64,000 nucleotides of DNA from Paraconexibacter algicola (lineage in GTDB: Bacteria > Actinomycetota > Thermoleophilia > Solirubrobacterales > Solirubrobacteraceae), in the NCBI RefSeq assembly GCF_003044185.1, contig NZ_PYYB01000001.1, positions 2,004,978-2,068,977 of the forward strand. Reading direction: 5' to 3'. Under the pieces are notes generated by a model that saw only the letters and a program-made list of their open reading frames with translations, was not told the DNA's origin and ran no database searches. Each line of letters begins with the position of its first letter. Position 1 is the first letter of the stretch. A program made the translations under genes and the position numbers. This document shows, piece after piece, positions 1 to 9,302 of this stretch.

Positions 1-669
1 CGCGGACACCGGGGCGGGGAGGCAGGTCACGTCGCGGGCGGCGAGCCCGGTGGCGGCGACGAGCAGCTCGGCGAGCGACCGCGGGCCCAGCGGCGCGTGA
101 CGCCAGCGTTCGGGGTCGCGCAGCAGCCGCCGGGCGGCGAGCGCCGCGACCAGCGGGGCGCTGAGCACGAGCGCGGGTCGGGGCTCGGTGGCGGCGGCCG
201 CGACCCGGCCGTGCGCGGCGGCCTCGCGGCGCAGCTCGCGCAGGGTGGCGGCGATCGCGGGGCGGCCCAGCCGCGGCACGCGGGCGGGGACCGCCTCGCA
301 GTGCCAGGCGGGCCCGTCGACCCGCAGCAGCCCGTCGTCCGCGCGCAGGCCGTCGAGCACGCCGAGCAGCGGCGCGCGCAGGTCGGTGCGCGCGTCCAGC
401 CAGACGACCGCGGCGCCGGGCGCGCAGGCGTGCGCATGGGCGAGCGCGGTCACGAGCGCGGCCGTCGCCGATCCACCCGGGGCGCGCAGGACGTCGGGAC
501 CGTCCGGGCCCTCGGGCCACGGCCGCGTGTCCGGGTCGCGGTCGGCGTCCAGGACGACGACGCGGTGCGGGGCGGGCTCGTGGTCGCGCAGGCGGTTCAG
601 CAGCTCTCCGGCGTCGCCGTAGGCGTGCTGTCCGCGTGCGGCGACGATGGCGACGACCGGGTCGGGCAT
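1..669 (-). CDS. Edge-truncated protein of unknown function, possibly GT-A-like
   Basis: The frame starts with ATG at 669 and stays open for 223 codons to the window edge, so the C-terminus is missing. Third-position G+C is strong and fits a real gene. The N-terminus (PVVAIVAARG), then VVVLDAD near residue 40 and AVVWLDARTD near residue 90, give a beta-alpha pattern reminiscent of nucleotide-sugar binding folds of family 2 GTs. I see no classical DxD, so the assignment is weak. Beyond that I do not recognise it. A TAGATT hexamer six bases upstream supports this start. It is divergent from the methyltransferase at 761. Confidence 0.6.
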   Translation of the reverse strand, partial: MPDPVVAIVAARGQHAYGDAGELLNRLRDHEPAPHRVVVLDADRDPDTRPWPEGPDGPDVLRAPGGSATAALVTALAHAHACAPGAAVVWLDARTDLRAPLLGVLDGLRADDGLLRVDGPAWHCEAVPARVPRLGRPAIAATLRELRREAAAHGRVAAAATEPRPALVLSAPLVAALAARRLLRDPERWRHAPLGPRSLAELLVAATGLAARDVTCLPAPVSA

Positions 670-675
670 CGCGAC

Positions 676-681
676 GAATCT
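676..681 (-). promoter_or_regulatory. Putative -10 (TAGATT), near-leaderless start
   Basis: On the minus strand TAGATT matches TANNNT and is followed by six bases and then the ATG at 669. That spacing puts the transcription start at or next to the start codon. No convincing -35 was identified. Confidence 0.45.
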
Positions 682-744
682 ACGGCACCTGCGGGGCCGA
701 CGGGGCGCACGCGCACCGAGGGCTCCGGGGACGGGGGCGGCCGG

Positions 745-750
745 TAGGGT
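745..750 (+). promoter_or_regulatory. Putative -10 (TAGGGT) upstream of methyltransferase
   Basis: TAGGGT lies ten bases before the ATG at 761, close to the spacing seen before other first genes in this window. It could be a short-leader or leaderless promoter. The -35 is not clear. Confidence 0.35.
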
Positions 751-760
751 CCCCCGGCCG

Positions 761-1375
761 ATGGAGTCCCTGCGCGAAGCGGTCTGGCAGGCCGTCCCGG
801 AGGACGTCGAGCCCGAGCGGTTCGCGGTCCGCCGCGCGTTCCTCCTGTCGCACGTCGGTCCCGCGGACCGCGTGCTGGACGCGGGCTGCGGCGCGGGCGC
901 GTTCGCGGCGGCCCTGGCCGACCACGGGGCGGAGGTCGTCGGCGTCGACGTCAGCCACGAGGCGATCCGTCGCGCCCGCCGCGCCCACGCGGGTCGCGCG
1001 ACCGACCTGCGCGTCGTCCCGGAGGGCGTGGCGCTGCCGTTCGAGGAGGACGCGTTCGACACGGTCTGGGCGGGGGAGGTGCTCGAGCACATCGTCGATC
1101 CGGTCGGCTGGCTGGCCGACGTGCGGCGCGTCCTGCGCTGGGGCGGGCGTCTGGTCCTCACCACGCCGTACCATGGCCGCGTGTCCACGGTGCTCCTCGG
1201 GCTGCGCGCCGCTGCGTTCGACGCGCACTTCGACCCGCGCGCCGACCACCTGCGGTTCTTCAGCGCCCGCACGCTCGACGGGCTGCTGCGCGACGCCGGC
1301 TTCGCGGAGGTCGACCTGCGCGCCGTCGGCGGCCCGCCGCTGCTGCGCCACAGCTTCCACGTCGTGGCGAGCTGA
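761..1375 (+). CDS. Class I SAM-dependent methyltransferase
   Basis: A 204-aa protein with SAM-binding motif I (VLDAGCGAG, Asp40), an acidic motif after strand 2 (VVGVDVS) and the post-I sequence typical of Methyltransf_11 (DTVWAGEVLEHIVDP), followed by an LRWGGRLVLTTP strand. It most likely methylates a sugar or lipid intermediate of the glycan pathway; the substrate cannot be read from sequence. ATG at 761 is preferred over an upstream GTG at 647 because the fold begins just after it and a TAGGGT -10 sits ten bases upstream. A GT gene begins four bases after its stop. Confidence 0.85.
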   Translation: MESLREAVWQAVPEDVEPERFAVRRAFLLSHVGPADRVLDAGCGAGAFAAALADHGAEVVGVDVSHEAIRRARRAHAGRATDLRVVPEGVALPFEEDAFDTVWAGEVLEHIVDPVGWLADVRRVLRWGGRLVLTTPYHGRVSTVLLGLRAAAFDAHFDPRADHLRFFSARTLDGLLRDAGFAEVDLRAVGGPPLLRHSFHVVAS

Positions 1376-1379
1376 GCCC

Positions 1380-2447
1380 GTGCGCGTCCTGCTCGACACG
1401 ACCTTCGCGCTGCGCGGCCACTCCGGGACCGGCGTGTACCTCGCGCACCTCTCCGAGGCGCTGCAGCGCCTCGGCGTCGACGTGGTCGAGGCGCGCAACG
1501 AGGGCCGCCGCGCCCCGGGCGGCGGCGTGCGGCGCAGCGTCGTGAACGCGTCCGCGGACCACTGGTGGACGGCGGTGGAGCTGCCGCGCCGCGCCCGCGA
1601 GTGCCGCGCCGACGTCGTGCACCACCCGCTCCCGGCGACCAGTCCGCTGGGGTTCGTGCCGCAGGTCGTCACCGTCCACGACCTCGCGTTCGAGCGGCTC
1701 CCGGACAGCTTCGACGCGCGCTTCCGCGTCTGGGCGCGGCTCGCGCACCGGGCGGCCGCGCGCCGCGCGCAGGCCGTCGTGGCGGTCTCGCGGACCACCG
1801 CGCAGGACGTGATGGCGCGCTGGGGGATCGCGGCCGACCGGATCGTCGTCGCCCGCCACGGGCCGGGGCAGGAGCCCGACGCGGTGCGCCCGCGTGACCG
1901 CGAGCCCGCCCACCTGCTGTACGTCGGGGACGACGAGCCGCGCAAGAACCTCGGGCTGCTGCTCGCCGCCCACCGCCTGTACCGCGAGCACGCGGCGGCG
2001 GTCGCGGGCACCGACGAGGCGTTCGAGCCGCTGCCGCTCGTGCTCGCCGGGAGCGCGCACGCCGAGCAGGAGGGCGTGCGGGTCGTCGAGCGCCCGGACG
2101 CGGAGGCGCTCGCGCGCCTCTTCTCCGGGGCGGCCGCGCTCGTGCACCCGTCGCTGCACGAGGGGTTCGGCCTCACGCCGCTGGAGGCGATGAGCGCCGG
2201 GGTGCCGGTCGTGGCCGCGTGCTCGCCGGGCGTCGTGGAGATCTGCGGCGACGCGACCCTCCTGGTCGACCCGCGCGACGCGCACGCGCTCGCCGCGACG
2301 CTGCGGCGCGTGAGCACCGACCAGCGCCTGCGCCGCGACCTGACCGAGCGCGGCCGGCGTCGCGCGGCGGAGTTCTCGTGGGCGAGGTCAGCGCGCGATC
2401 ACGTCCACGCCTATACGCTCGCGGTGGAGCGAGGTGGGCACGGATGA
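1380..2447 (+). CDS. Family 4 glycosyltransferase
   Basis: A 355-aa GT-B enzyme with GTG start. The N-terminal donor-like half contains VVTVHDLAF and AVVAVSRTT. The C-terminal half has LLYVGDDEPRKNL and the GT4 retaining signature HEGFGLTPLEAMSAGVPVVA with the E-x7-E pair. It should transfer a sugar from a nucleotide-sugar to the growing lipid-linked glycan at the cytoplasmic membrane. It follows the methyltransferase by four bases and its TGA overlaps the ATG of the next GT (ATGA), so the three genes are probably one operon. Donor and acceptor are unknown. Confidence 0.9.
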   Translation: MRVLLDTTFALRGHSGTGVYLAHLSEALQRLGVDVVEARNEGRRAPGGGVRRSVVNASADHWWTAVELPRRARECRADVVHHPLPATSPLGFVPQVVTVHDLAFERLPDSFDARFRVWARLAHRAAARRAQAVVAVSRTTAQDVMARWGIAADRIVVARHGPGQEPDAVRPRDREPAHLLYVGDDEPRKNLGLLLAAHRLYREHAAAVAGTDEAFEPLPLVLAGSAHAEQEGVRVVERPDAEALARLFSGAAALVHPSLHEGFGLTPLEAMSAGVPVVAACSPGVVEICGDATLLVDPRDAHALAATLRRVSTDQRLRRDLTERGRRRAAEFSWARSARDHVHAYTLAVERGGHG

Positions 2448-3631
2448 GAGTGGCGATCCTGGGCACGCGGGGAATCCCGGCGTCCTACAGCGGTTTCGAG
2501 ACGGCGGCCGAGCAGTTGGCCTCGCGGCTGACCGACCGCGGGCACGAGGTGGTCGTGTACTGCCGCCCGCACGTCGTCGACCGGCGGCTGACCGAGTGGA
2601 AGGGCGCGCGCCTGGTCCACCTGCCGACGCTGCGCAACAAGTACCTCGACACGTTCGCCCACACGCTGCTGAGCGCGGTGCACGCGGCGCGGCACGTGCG
2701 GCCGGACGTCGCGCTGTTCTTCATCGCGGGCAACAGCCCGATGTGCCTGATCACCCGCGGGGCCGGCATCCCGACGGTCATCAACGTCGACGGCCTCGAC
2801 TCCGACCGCAGCAAGTGGCCGTCGACCGCCAAGCGCTACCTGCGGTTCGCGGAGCGCAACGCGCCGCGCTGGGCGGACCGGGCGCTGACCGACTCGCACG
2901 CGGTCGCCGAGATCTTCGAGCAGCGCTACGGCCAGCGGATCGGCGTCGTGCCCTACGGGGTCGACGATCCCGGGCACACGGGCACCGAGACGCTCGCGCG
3001 GCTCGGGCTCAAGCCGCGCGAGTACATCCTCTTCGTCGGGCGCCTGGAGCCGGAGAACAACCCGCACGTGCTCGTCGACGCGTTCGCGCGGATCCCCAAC
3101 GAGCGGGCGCGCGGCATGAAGCTCGTCGTCGTCGGGGGCGCCCCGTACGCCGACGAGTACATCACCCAGGTCATGCGCAAGGGCGACCCGCGCGTGATCT
3201 TCCCCGGCTACGTGTTCGGCCGCGGCTACTGGGAGCTGCAGCACCACGCCTACGCGTTCTGCGCGCCGACCGAGGTCGGCGGCACCCACCCGGTGATCCT
3301 CGAGGCGCTGGCGGCCGGGAACTGCGTGATCGTCAACGACCACGCCCCGAACGTCGAGACGGTCGGGGAGGCGGGCCTGACCTTCAGCGGCAGCGAGGGC
3401 GTCCCGTCGCTGACCGCGCAGCTCGAGCGGGTCCTCGACGACCCGGAGATGGTCGCCTCCTACCGCGAGAAGGCCCGCGAGCGCGCGAAGCAGTACTCGT
3501 GGGACGCGGTGACCGACCAGTACGAGCAGCTGCTCCTGGAGGTCTGCGCGGCCGGGGGGCCCGGCGCGCTGCCGGACCACCTGCTCGACCATGACGCGCC
3601 CGGGCCGCCCGCGGTCGCGGGCCAGCCCTGA
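2444..3631 (+). CDS. DUF1972-type family 4 glycosyltransferase (rhamnosyltransferase-like)
   Basis: A 395-aa protein whose start (MRVAILGTRGIPASYSGFET) is the hallmark of the DUF1972 domain found in bacterial GT4 enzymes such as rhamnosyltransferases of capsule loci. The C-terminal GT4 half contains YILFVGRLEPENN and an APTEVGGTHPVILEALAAGNCV loop in place of the usual EGFGL version. ATG overlaps the stop of the preceding GT by four bases, implying coupling. rmlA, rmlB and rmlC in the window make dTDP-rhamnose a plausible donor, by inference only. It ends ten bases from a convergent hydrolase gene. Confidence 0.88.
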   Translation: MRVAILGTRGIPASYSGFETAAEQLASRLTDRGHEVVVYCRPHVVDRRLTEWKGARLVHLPTLRNKYLDTFAHTLLSAVHAARHVRPDVALFFIAGNSPMCLITRGAGIPTVINVDGLDSDRSKWPSTAKRYLRFAERNAPRWADRALTDSHAVAEIFEQRYGQRIGVVPYGVDDPGHTGTETLARLGLKPREYILFVGRLEPENNPHVLVDAFARIPNERARGMKLVVVGGAPYADEYITQVMRKGDPRVIFPGYVFGRGYWELQHHAYAFCAPTEVGGTHPVILEALAAGNCVIVNDHAPNVETVGEAGLTFSGSEGVPSLTAQLERVLDDPEMVASYREKARERAKQYSWDAVTDQYEQLLLEVCAAGGPGALPDHLLDHDAPGPPAVAGQP

Positions 3632-3641
3632 GCGGCGCGCC

Positions 3642-5273
3642 CTACCGGCGCTTCTTCGTGACCTTGAAGGTCGCGCTGCGCGAGATCACGCGCTTGCGCG
3701 ACCCGTCGACCCACACGAGCCGCGCCGACCCGGAGGTCCGGACGCTGACGCGCGTGTCGAGGTAGTGGCGCTGGTTGGTGACGGTCACGGTCTTCGCCCG
3801 CCGCCACTTCGACCCGCGGCGCGCCGAGCGGAGCTCGACGGCGACCCGGACGGGCCGACCGGCCGGCGCGGGCCGCACGAGCCCCCAGACGCGCAGCTGC
3901 TGCCCGCGACGGATCGTCTCCTTCGGCAGCACGATCGGCAGCTTGTACGCGGCGTAGGCGGGCTTGCGCTTGCCGGAGAGCGACAGCAGCCCGGTCTGGA
4001 ACGTGCTGCCCCACGCGGCGGCGGTGTTCTCCGGCACGCCGGGCAGCGGCTTGTCGTCGACGAGGAGGAACTGGGCGTGCGTGCGGACGTCCGGGTCGCG
4101 CGCGGTGACGAACTCGGCGAGGTTCAGGAACCGCGCCTGCGTCGCGAGCGTCACGCCCGTGGGATCCGGCGGGCGGGTCTGGTACCCGAACTCGGTGAGG
4201 TAGAGCGGGACGTTGCGGCCGCCGCCCGGGATCGGCTGCGCGTAGGTGCGGTAGATCGTGGCGAGCAGCCGCTTCAGCGACGACAGGTTCGCGATCGTGA
4301 AGAACTCGCGGTCGGTCGGCCGGCGCGTCGGGGAGAAGGTCAGCTCGTACGGGTGGTGCGCGTAGCCGGTCGCGCGGAACAGGCCCGGGTGGGCGGCGGC
4401 GAACGCCTCGCGGGCGTCGGCGCCGGGCGGGCAGCCGCGGATCTCGGCGGCGGTCCCCTGGAGCGGCACGAGCGCGTCGTCGAGGCAGTAGAGCTGGCGG
4501 ATGAACCGGCCGGGCTTCATCGACCGGGTCGTGCCGGTGATGTTCAGGCCCTTCGGGGCGGTCTCGCCGATCAGGATCGTGTCGGAGCCGTGACCGGTCG
4601 TCTCCAGCGCGCTGAACGACGCGTCGACGAGGTCGCGGTAGAGGCGGGGCGCGGTCTCGACCTGGCCGCTGGGATCGCGCGAGTCCGCGGTCCACTGCGG
4701 GGTCAGCCAGCCCGCCTGGTTCGGCTCGTTCCAGATCGTCCAGTAGTCGACGCGGGGCAGCGGTCCGTCGTCGGGACGCCGCGGATCGGTGAACGACCCG
4801 TTGTAGCGCTCCGCGACGGCCTGCGTGAACAGCCCGAACTCGCGGGCGCTCGGCTCGAACGTCTCGGCGATGTCCTCGCGCTCGGGCGTGCCGGTCGCCC
4901 ACAGCGGGGCGGGCGAGGTGAGGTTGAGGTTGATCGCGAGGCCCCGCGCGGCCGCCTGGCGCAGCAGCGAGTCGTAGCGGTCCCACGAGCCGGGCGGGTA
5001 CGCGGTCGGGTCGCCGGCGTCGAACGCGGGCTTGGTGCGGGACTGGGCGTCGGGCGCCACGATCTTCCAGAACACGCTGACGCGCAGCCGGTCGACGCCG
5101 AGCGCCTTGAGCTCGTCGAGCGTCGCGGCGACGTTCTCGGGCGTGTCGTAGATCAGGCGGTTGTCGTCCTGGAAGGTCGACTCCTGGCTGAGCGCCGCGG
5201 AGGCGGTTCCGGCGCCGGCGGTGGCGCAGAGGACGAGCGCCGCGCAGAGCGCGGCGAGGGGGAGCGTTCGCAT
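3642..5273 (-). CDS. Secreted clan-A glycoside hydrolase-like protein with Ig-like tail
   Basis: A 543-aa protein with a Sec signal peptide (about residues 1-27, ending GTASA-A). The body reads as a (beta/alpha)8 hydrolase: a WNEPNQ motif gives the likely acid/base Glu183 and YLTEFGYQT the likely nucleophile Glu361, as in clan GH-A families such as GH5 and GH39. The last ~100 residues are Lys/Arg-rich beta strands, probably an Ig-like domain. It may trim or remodel the glycan made here outside the membrane; the substrate is unknown. ATG at 5273 is preferred because it begins the signal peptide. It lies four bases downstream of the O-antigen ligase-like gene. Confidence 0.85.
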   Translation of the reverse strand: MRTLPLAALCAALVLCATAGAGTASAALSQESTFQDDNRLIYDTPENVAATLDELKALGVDRLRVSVFWKIVAPDAQSRTKPAFDAGDPTAYPPGSWDRYDSLLRQAAARGLAINLNLTSPAPLWATGTPEREDIAETFEPSAREFGLFTQAVAERYNGSFTDPRRPDDGPLPRVDYWTIWNEPNQAGWLTPQWTADSRDPSGQVETAPRLYRDLVDASFSALETTGHGSDTILIGETAPKGLNITGTTRSMKPGRFIRQLYCLDDALVPLQGTAAEIRGCPPGADAREAFAAAHPGLFRATGYAHHPYELTFSPTRRPTDREFFTIANLSSLKRLLATIYRTYAQPIPGGGRNVPLYLTEFGYQTRPPDPTGVTLATQARFLNLAEFVTARDPDVRTHAQFLLVDDKPLPGVPENTAAAWGSTFQTGLLSLSGKRKPAYAAYKLPIVLPKETIRRGQQLRVWGLVRPAPAGRPVRVAVELRSARRGSKWRRAKTVTVTNQRHYLDTRVSVRTSGSARLVWVDGSRKRVISRSATFKVTKKRR

Positions 5274-5277
5274 CGGG

Positions 5278-7512
5278 TCAGGGCCTCGGGGTGGCGGTGC
5301 CGGACGGCCCGGTGGTCGCACCGGGCAGCGGCGGGGTGACGGGGACGGTCGCGGCGGCGGGCAGGCCCGCGGTCCGGCGACGTGCCTCCAGGAACAGCGA
5401 CACGCCCGTGTTGGAGCGGGGGTCGAGGTAGAGCGCCGGCCCGAGCAGCTGCAGGGCACGCCGGGCGTCACCGGCGACGAGCAGGTGGAACTCGGCGAGC
5501 CGCACCCACGGGGTGGCGTTGGAGGGCTGCAGGCGCACTGCCTGCTCCAACGCACGCTGGGCGTCGTTCTTGCGGCCGGCGGCGAGCTCGACCGCGGAGC
5601 GCTCGAACAGCGGCTCGACCGAGAGGGGGTTGAGGTCGCGGGCGTCGATCGCCTTGCGGCGGGCCTCGTCGAGCTTGCCCTCGTCGATCAGGGCGAGCGC
5701 CTCGTTGCCGGTGTGGAACGAGCGCTCGGGCTGCCAGGTCGCCCAGGCGGCGCCGAGCGCGACGAGCACGACGCCCGCTGCGGCGGCTGCCCGGGTGCGG
5801 TCGCGCAGCCCGCTGCGGACGCGCTCGCGCAGGGCAGCGCTGACGACGGGCCCGCCGACGGGACTGCTCGGTGCGTCCGCGTCCGGGCTCTCGCCCAGGG
5901 GACCGCGCCCGGCGACGTAGCCCGCCGCGAGCAGCGCGAGGATCGCGAGGCCGGGCACGAACCAGGTGAAGTCGACGAGCGAGTGCACGCCGAACGTCAC
6001 GACGACCGCCAGCAGCGTCAGGTGCCCGACGCGCTCCGCGGTCCAGGCGCCCTGCCGCCAGCTGCGGCGGCGCAGGTCGAGCGTGCTGCGCGCGGCGGCC
6101 AGCCAGGCGGCGAGCAGCGCGAGGCTGACGCCGAGCCCGAGCAGGCCGAGGTCGGCGGCGGTCTGCACGAGGTAGCCGTGGGCGTGCCGGACGGCGAGGT
6201 CGTCGGTGCGGAACCGCGGGCGCGCGGTGGCGTACCCGCCCGCGCCGACGCCGTGGAGCTTCTCGGCCCGGAAGATCTTGAGCGCCTGGTCCCAGTAGCG
6301 GGCGCGGACGCTGCCGACCGCGGTGAGCCGTCCGGGGTCGTTGGCGGGGAGCGTCGCGTCCGGGTCGGTGAGCTTCGTCCAGCCGTCGGAGATGCTGCCG
6401 CCCAGGCCCTTCTCGCTGAACGCGAGCGCCCCGATGACCCCGACCGGCACGAGCGCCAGGCCGACGAGCAGGACGGTCCCGGCCTGCCGCCGGGTGGTGG
6501 GCCGCGGCGGGCGGCGGGCCGCGAAGAACAGCAGCGCGAGGCCGACGAGCAGCAGGACGACGAGCAGCGCGAGCATCGCGATGCCGAGCTGGTGCCCGGC
6601 CGAGGCGCGGATGTCCAGCGGCACCTCGTCCTTCGTGAGCTCGTCCTGGGCGAACACCCACCAGCAGACGATCGAGGCCCCCAGCGCGGAGGTGGAGAGC
6701 GCGGCGGCGCCGCGCAGGCGCAGCGGGACGACCGCGAACCAGACGCCGCAGCCGACGACGACCGCCAGCAGCGACCCGCGCGAGTACGCGAGCAGGATCG
6801 TGACGAACAGCAGCCCGAGGATCGGGTAGGCGAGCGCGCTGATCGCGGCGTGCCCGTGCCGGCGGGCACCGAGCCACAGCGCGCCCGGGACGCCGAGCGC
6901 GGCCATCAGGCCGACCGCGTTCCAGTAGCCGAACGGCTCGCGCAGTCGCGCGAACGTCTCGTCGGGCGCGAAGGTGCCGGGCAGGATCTTCGTCAGCAGC
7001 GCGTACGTCGAGATGACCGTCGCGCAGACCACGGTCGCGCCGACGATCGCCGACCAGCGGTGCGGGGCGAGCCGGGCGAGCGCGACGCCGGCGCCGAACG
7101 CGGCGGCGTAGGCGAAGGTGCGGTTGGTCTCCAGCCAGGAGTCGGACGGGTTGACCGACCACCAGATCGACGTGGCGGTGAGGATCGCGAGCAGCCCGAA
7201 CGCCACGAGCGTCGGGGCGCCGTGCAGGCGGCCGCCGTCGCGGACCAGCAGCGCGGTGGCGCCGAGCAGGCCGCCCGCGAGCTGCACGCCCATCTCGACC
7301 TCGGTCGAGCGGCCGAGCTGCAGGCCTCCGCCGGCGCGCAGCGCGATGAACGCGAGGAGCAGGCCGAGGCCGAGCGTCCAGAGCACGTCGTCGGACGGGC
7401 GCGGCAGCGCGCGCAGCTGCGACCCGGCACGGCCCGCGACGGGCGGGAGACCGGGGAGGGCGGGGCGGCGTCGCGCCGCGGGAGCGGGCTCAGTCGCGAC
7501 GGGGGCGGACAC
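5278..7512 (-). CDS. O-antigen ligase/polymerase-like membrane protein with C-terminal TPR-like region
   Basis: A 744-aa protein with about a dozen hydrophobic segments (residues ~40-550). A large loop contains the Wzy_C-type stretch around RYWDQALKIFRAEKLHGVGAGG, as in O-antigen ligases (WaaL) and polymerases (Wzy). The soluble C-terminal ~170 residues (LALIDEGKLDEARRKAIDAR, then ALEQAVRLQPSNATPW) look like TPR repeats, a known fusion in this family. It should join or polymerise lipid-linked glycan units on the outer face of the membrane. The GTG start at 7512 overlaps the end of the upstream secreted-protein gene. Confidence 0.87.
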   Translation of the reverse strand: MSAPVATEPAPAARRRPALPGLPPVAGRAGSQLRALPRPSDDVLWTLGLGLLLAFIALRAGGGLQLGRSTEVEMGVQLAGGLLGATALLVRDGGRLHGAPTLVAFGLLAILTATSIWWSVNPSDSWLETNRTFAYAAAFGAGVALARLAPHRWSAIVGATVVCATVISTYALLTKILPGTFAPDETFARLREPFGYWNAVGLMAALGVPGALWLGARRHGHAAISALAYPILGLLFVTILLAYSRGSLLAVVVGCGVWFAVVPLRLRGAAALSTSALGASIVCWWVFAQDELTKDEVPLDIRASAGHQLGIAMLALLVVLLLVGLALLFFAARRPPRPTTRRQAGTVLLVGLALVPVGVIGALAFSEKGLGGSISDGWTKLTDPDATLPANDPGRLTAVGSVRARYWDQALKIFRAEKLHGVGAGGYATARPRFRTDDLAVRHAHGYLVQTAADLGLLGLGVSLALLAAWLAAARSTLDLRRRSWRQGAWTAERVGHLTLLAVVVTFGVHSLVDFTWFVPGLAILALLAAGYVAGRGPLGESPDADAPSSPVGGPVVSAALRERVRSGLRDRTRAAAAAGVVLVALGAAWATWQPERSFHTGNEALALIDEGKLDEARRKAIDARDLNPLSVEPLFERSAVELAAGRKNDAQRALEQAVRLQPSNATPWVRLAEFHLLVAGDARRALQLLGPALYLDPRSNTGVSLFLEARRRTAGLPAAATVPVTPPLPGATTGPSGTATPRP

Positions 7513-8092
7513 GCCTCATCACCTGCACGCCGGAGGTGGCGAGCCCGACGAGGGCCAGCAGCACCAGGACGGCGATCAGCGGGGTCGGGAGGGACGTGGA
7601 GGACGAGACGCCGATCCGGGGCCCGACGAGGGCGCCGCCGATGTCGATCGGGGTGCGGGCACCGCCCGCGGCCGTCCTGGCCAGTGCGTCCTTCTCCTGC
7701 TGGGTCGCGTTCGCGAGCGCCTCGGTGGCGTTGCTCGACCCGCCGCCGGAGCCCGAGCCGCCGCCCGAGCCGCCGGCCCCGCCGGCACCGGCGACGCCGC
7801 CGGCCGCGCCCTGCGCGCCGCCGGAGCCCGAGCCGGACCCGCCGCCGGACGAGCCGCTGAGGCCGAGCTGCGCGCGGCGGATGACGTCCCGGCAGTCGGT
7901 GTACTCGTCGAGGTCGGTCGGGATGTCCTCGATCGCCTTGCGCAGGTCGCCGCGGCTGTGCTGCTGGTCGAGGCGCCCGTCCTGGCAGTCCTGCAGCACC
8001 GCGTCACGGTCCGCGGAGGCGACGCCGGCGGGCACGCCGAACGCGGCGCAGAGGGCGAGCAGGGCGATGACGAGTCGACGCGCGGTGGTCAT
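7490..8092 (-). CDS. Secreted, C-terminally membrane-anchored protein of unknown function
   Basis: A 200-aa protein with a Sec signal peptide (~residues 1-26, ending GVASA-D), a short Asp/Cys-containing domain with two Cys (DCQDGR, YTDCRD), a long Gly/Ser linker (~residues 75-120), and one C-terminal transmembrane segment (LIAVLVLLALVGLATSGV) followed by basic residues. The predicted topology places the domain outside the cell, held by the C-terminal helix. The family is unknown to me. Its end overlaps the start of the O-antigen ligase-like gene by 23 bases, suggesting co-transcription and a role in assembly or surface display. Confidence 0.78.
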   Translation of the reverse strand: MTTARRLVIALLALCAAFGVPAGVASADRDAVLQDCQDGRLDQQHSRGDLRKAIEDIPTDLDEYTDCRDVIRRAQLGLSGSSGGGSGSGSGGAQGAAGGVAGAGGAGGSGGGSGSGGGSSNATEALANATQQEKDALARTAAGGARTPIDIGGALVGPRIGVSSSTSLPTPLIAVLVLLALVGLATSGVQVMRRVRPRRD

Positions 8093-8159
8093 GCAGCGGG
8101 GTCGCGTCGCGTGGTCGATCCGTGCGCGGCGACGCGGGAGGTTCCGGTCCTCGGGAACG

Positions 8160-8165
8160 AGGCTA
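8160..8165 (-). promoter_or_regulatory. Possible -10 (TAGCCT) for the 8092-3642 operon
   Basis: The 148-base gap 8093-8240 holds TAGCCT on the minus strand about 67 bases before the ATG at 8092. It is the best TANNNT candidate in the gap and would give a leadered mRNA. Nothing else in the gap was recognisable. Confidence 0.25.
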
Positions 8166-8240
8166 CCGACATCGGGTACCCCTCGACCCCGCGGCCCAAA
8201 CGGGCGGGAGGAGGCGCGGCGCCCGGCCGGGGCCGTCGGA

Positions 8241-9302
8241 TCATGCGCGGGCGACCGCCGCGTCGATGCCCTGACGCAGGCCCTCGGCCCACGCGGCGAA
8301 GGTGTAGGGCGCGACGTCGCGGCGCGCGGCGGCCCCGAGGCGCGCGCGCAGCGCCGGATCCTCGCGCAGGGCCACGAGCGCGTCGCGCAGGGCCGTCGCG
8401 TCGCCGGCCGGGACGACGAGCCCGTTGCGGCCGTCGCGCACCAGACCACCGGCGGCGGCGCCGACGGCGTCGGTGGCGATGACGGGGAGACCCTGGTGCA
8501 TGGCTTCGTTGGCGACGAGTCCCCACGGCTCGCGGAAGGCGGGCGTGGCGACCGACGGTACGACCAGAACGTCCGAGTCGGCCAGGAAGTTGCGGACCTC
8601 CTCGGGGGTCGCGGGTCCGTGCGCGGTCACGCCGGGGACGCGTGGGCGGCCGGTGTCGCGCTCGGTGACCCCGACGAGCGACAGGCGGCCGTCGCCGACC
8701 CCCGGCCACGCGTCGAGCAGCACGTCGAGGCCCTTGCCGGGCGCGTGCCGGCCGACGAAGACGGCGGTGAACGGCCGCGCGGTCGGCGCGGCGCCCGGGG
8801 CGGGCGCACCCCAGAACGCGGCGTCGACCGCCTGCGGCGCGGTGTGGATGCACCGCGCGCCCTGGCGTCGCGCGTGCGCGGCGACGTGCGGCCCGTAGAC
8901 CACGACCGCGTCGGCGTCGGCGTGGATGCGGCGCAGCAGCGGGGCGGCGAGCCGGTGGGCGGGGGTGCGCACGGGCGCCCACAGGGCGCTCCAGAGGACG
9001 AACGGGGTCCGTCCGCGCCGCGCACCCGCGTAGGCGGCGGGCAGCGCGATCCTCCCGGCCGTGCCGCACACGACCGCGCGCCACGGACCGCCCCGGGCGG
9101 CGAGCGCCGCGATGTCGCGCTGGGCGACGTGGCGGTGCGGCACGCCGGGGTCCTCGACGCCTCCGGTGGCGTGGTGTGAGCGGCCGCCGAACAGCGCGAG
9201 CTCGATCCCGACGCGCTCGTGCAGCGCGGCGAACGCGCCAGTGCGGTCCGGCGGCACGTGGTTGGTGACGAACAGGACCGGGGCCCCGTCGCGCCCGCTC
9301 AC
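8241..9302 (-). CDS. Family 4 glycosyltransferase
   Basis: A 353-aa GT-B protein. The C-terminal half has TAVFVGRHAPGKGLDVLL, a DVLVVPSVATPAFREPWGLVANEAM motif in which the second Glu of the GT4 E-x7-E pair is kept, and a DGRNGLVVPAGD strand. It should act on lipid-linked glycan in the cytoplasm; donor unknown. The GTG start at 9302 overlaps the TGA of the upstream GT as GTGA, so it is almost certainly translated in a coupled fashion from the 10474 transcript. Confidence 0.88.
   Translation of the reverse strand: MSGRDGAPVLFVTNHVPPDRTGAFAALHERVGIELALFGGRSHHATGGVEDPGVPHRHVAQRDIAALAARGGPWRAVVCGTAGRIALPAAYAGARRGRTPFVLWSALWAPVRTPAHRLAAPLLRRIHADADAVVVYGPHVAAHARRQGARCIHTAPQAVDAAFWGAPAPGAAPTARPFTAVFVGRHAPGKGLDVLLDAWPGVGDGRLSLVGVTERDTGRPRVPGVTAHGPATPEEVRNFLADSDVLVVPSVATPAFREPWGLVANEAMHQGLPVIATDAVGAAAGGLVRDGRNGLVVPAGDATALRDALVALREDPALRARLGAAARRDVAPYTFAAWAEGLRQGIDAAVARA

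Noticed and set aside
680-2317. A 545-residue minus-strand frame
   Set aside because: It is antisense to the methyltransferase and GT4 genes, both with complete motifs. The composition is typical of shadow frames.
7740-7860. CRISPR- or minisatellite-like repeat array
   Set aside because: The regular cgccgccgg-type pattern is the Gly/Ser linker of a secreted protein, encoded in frame.
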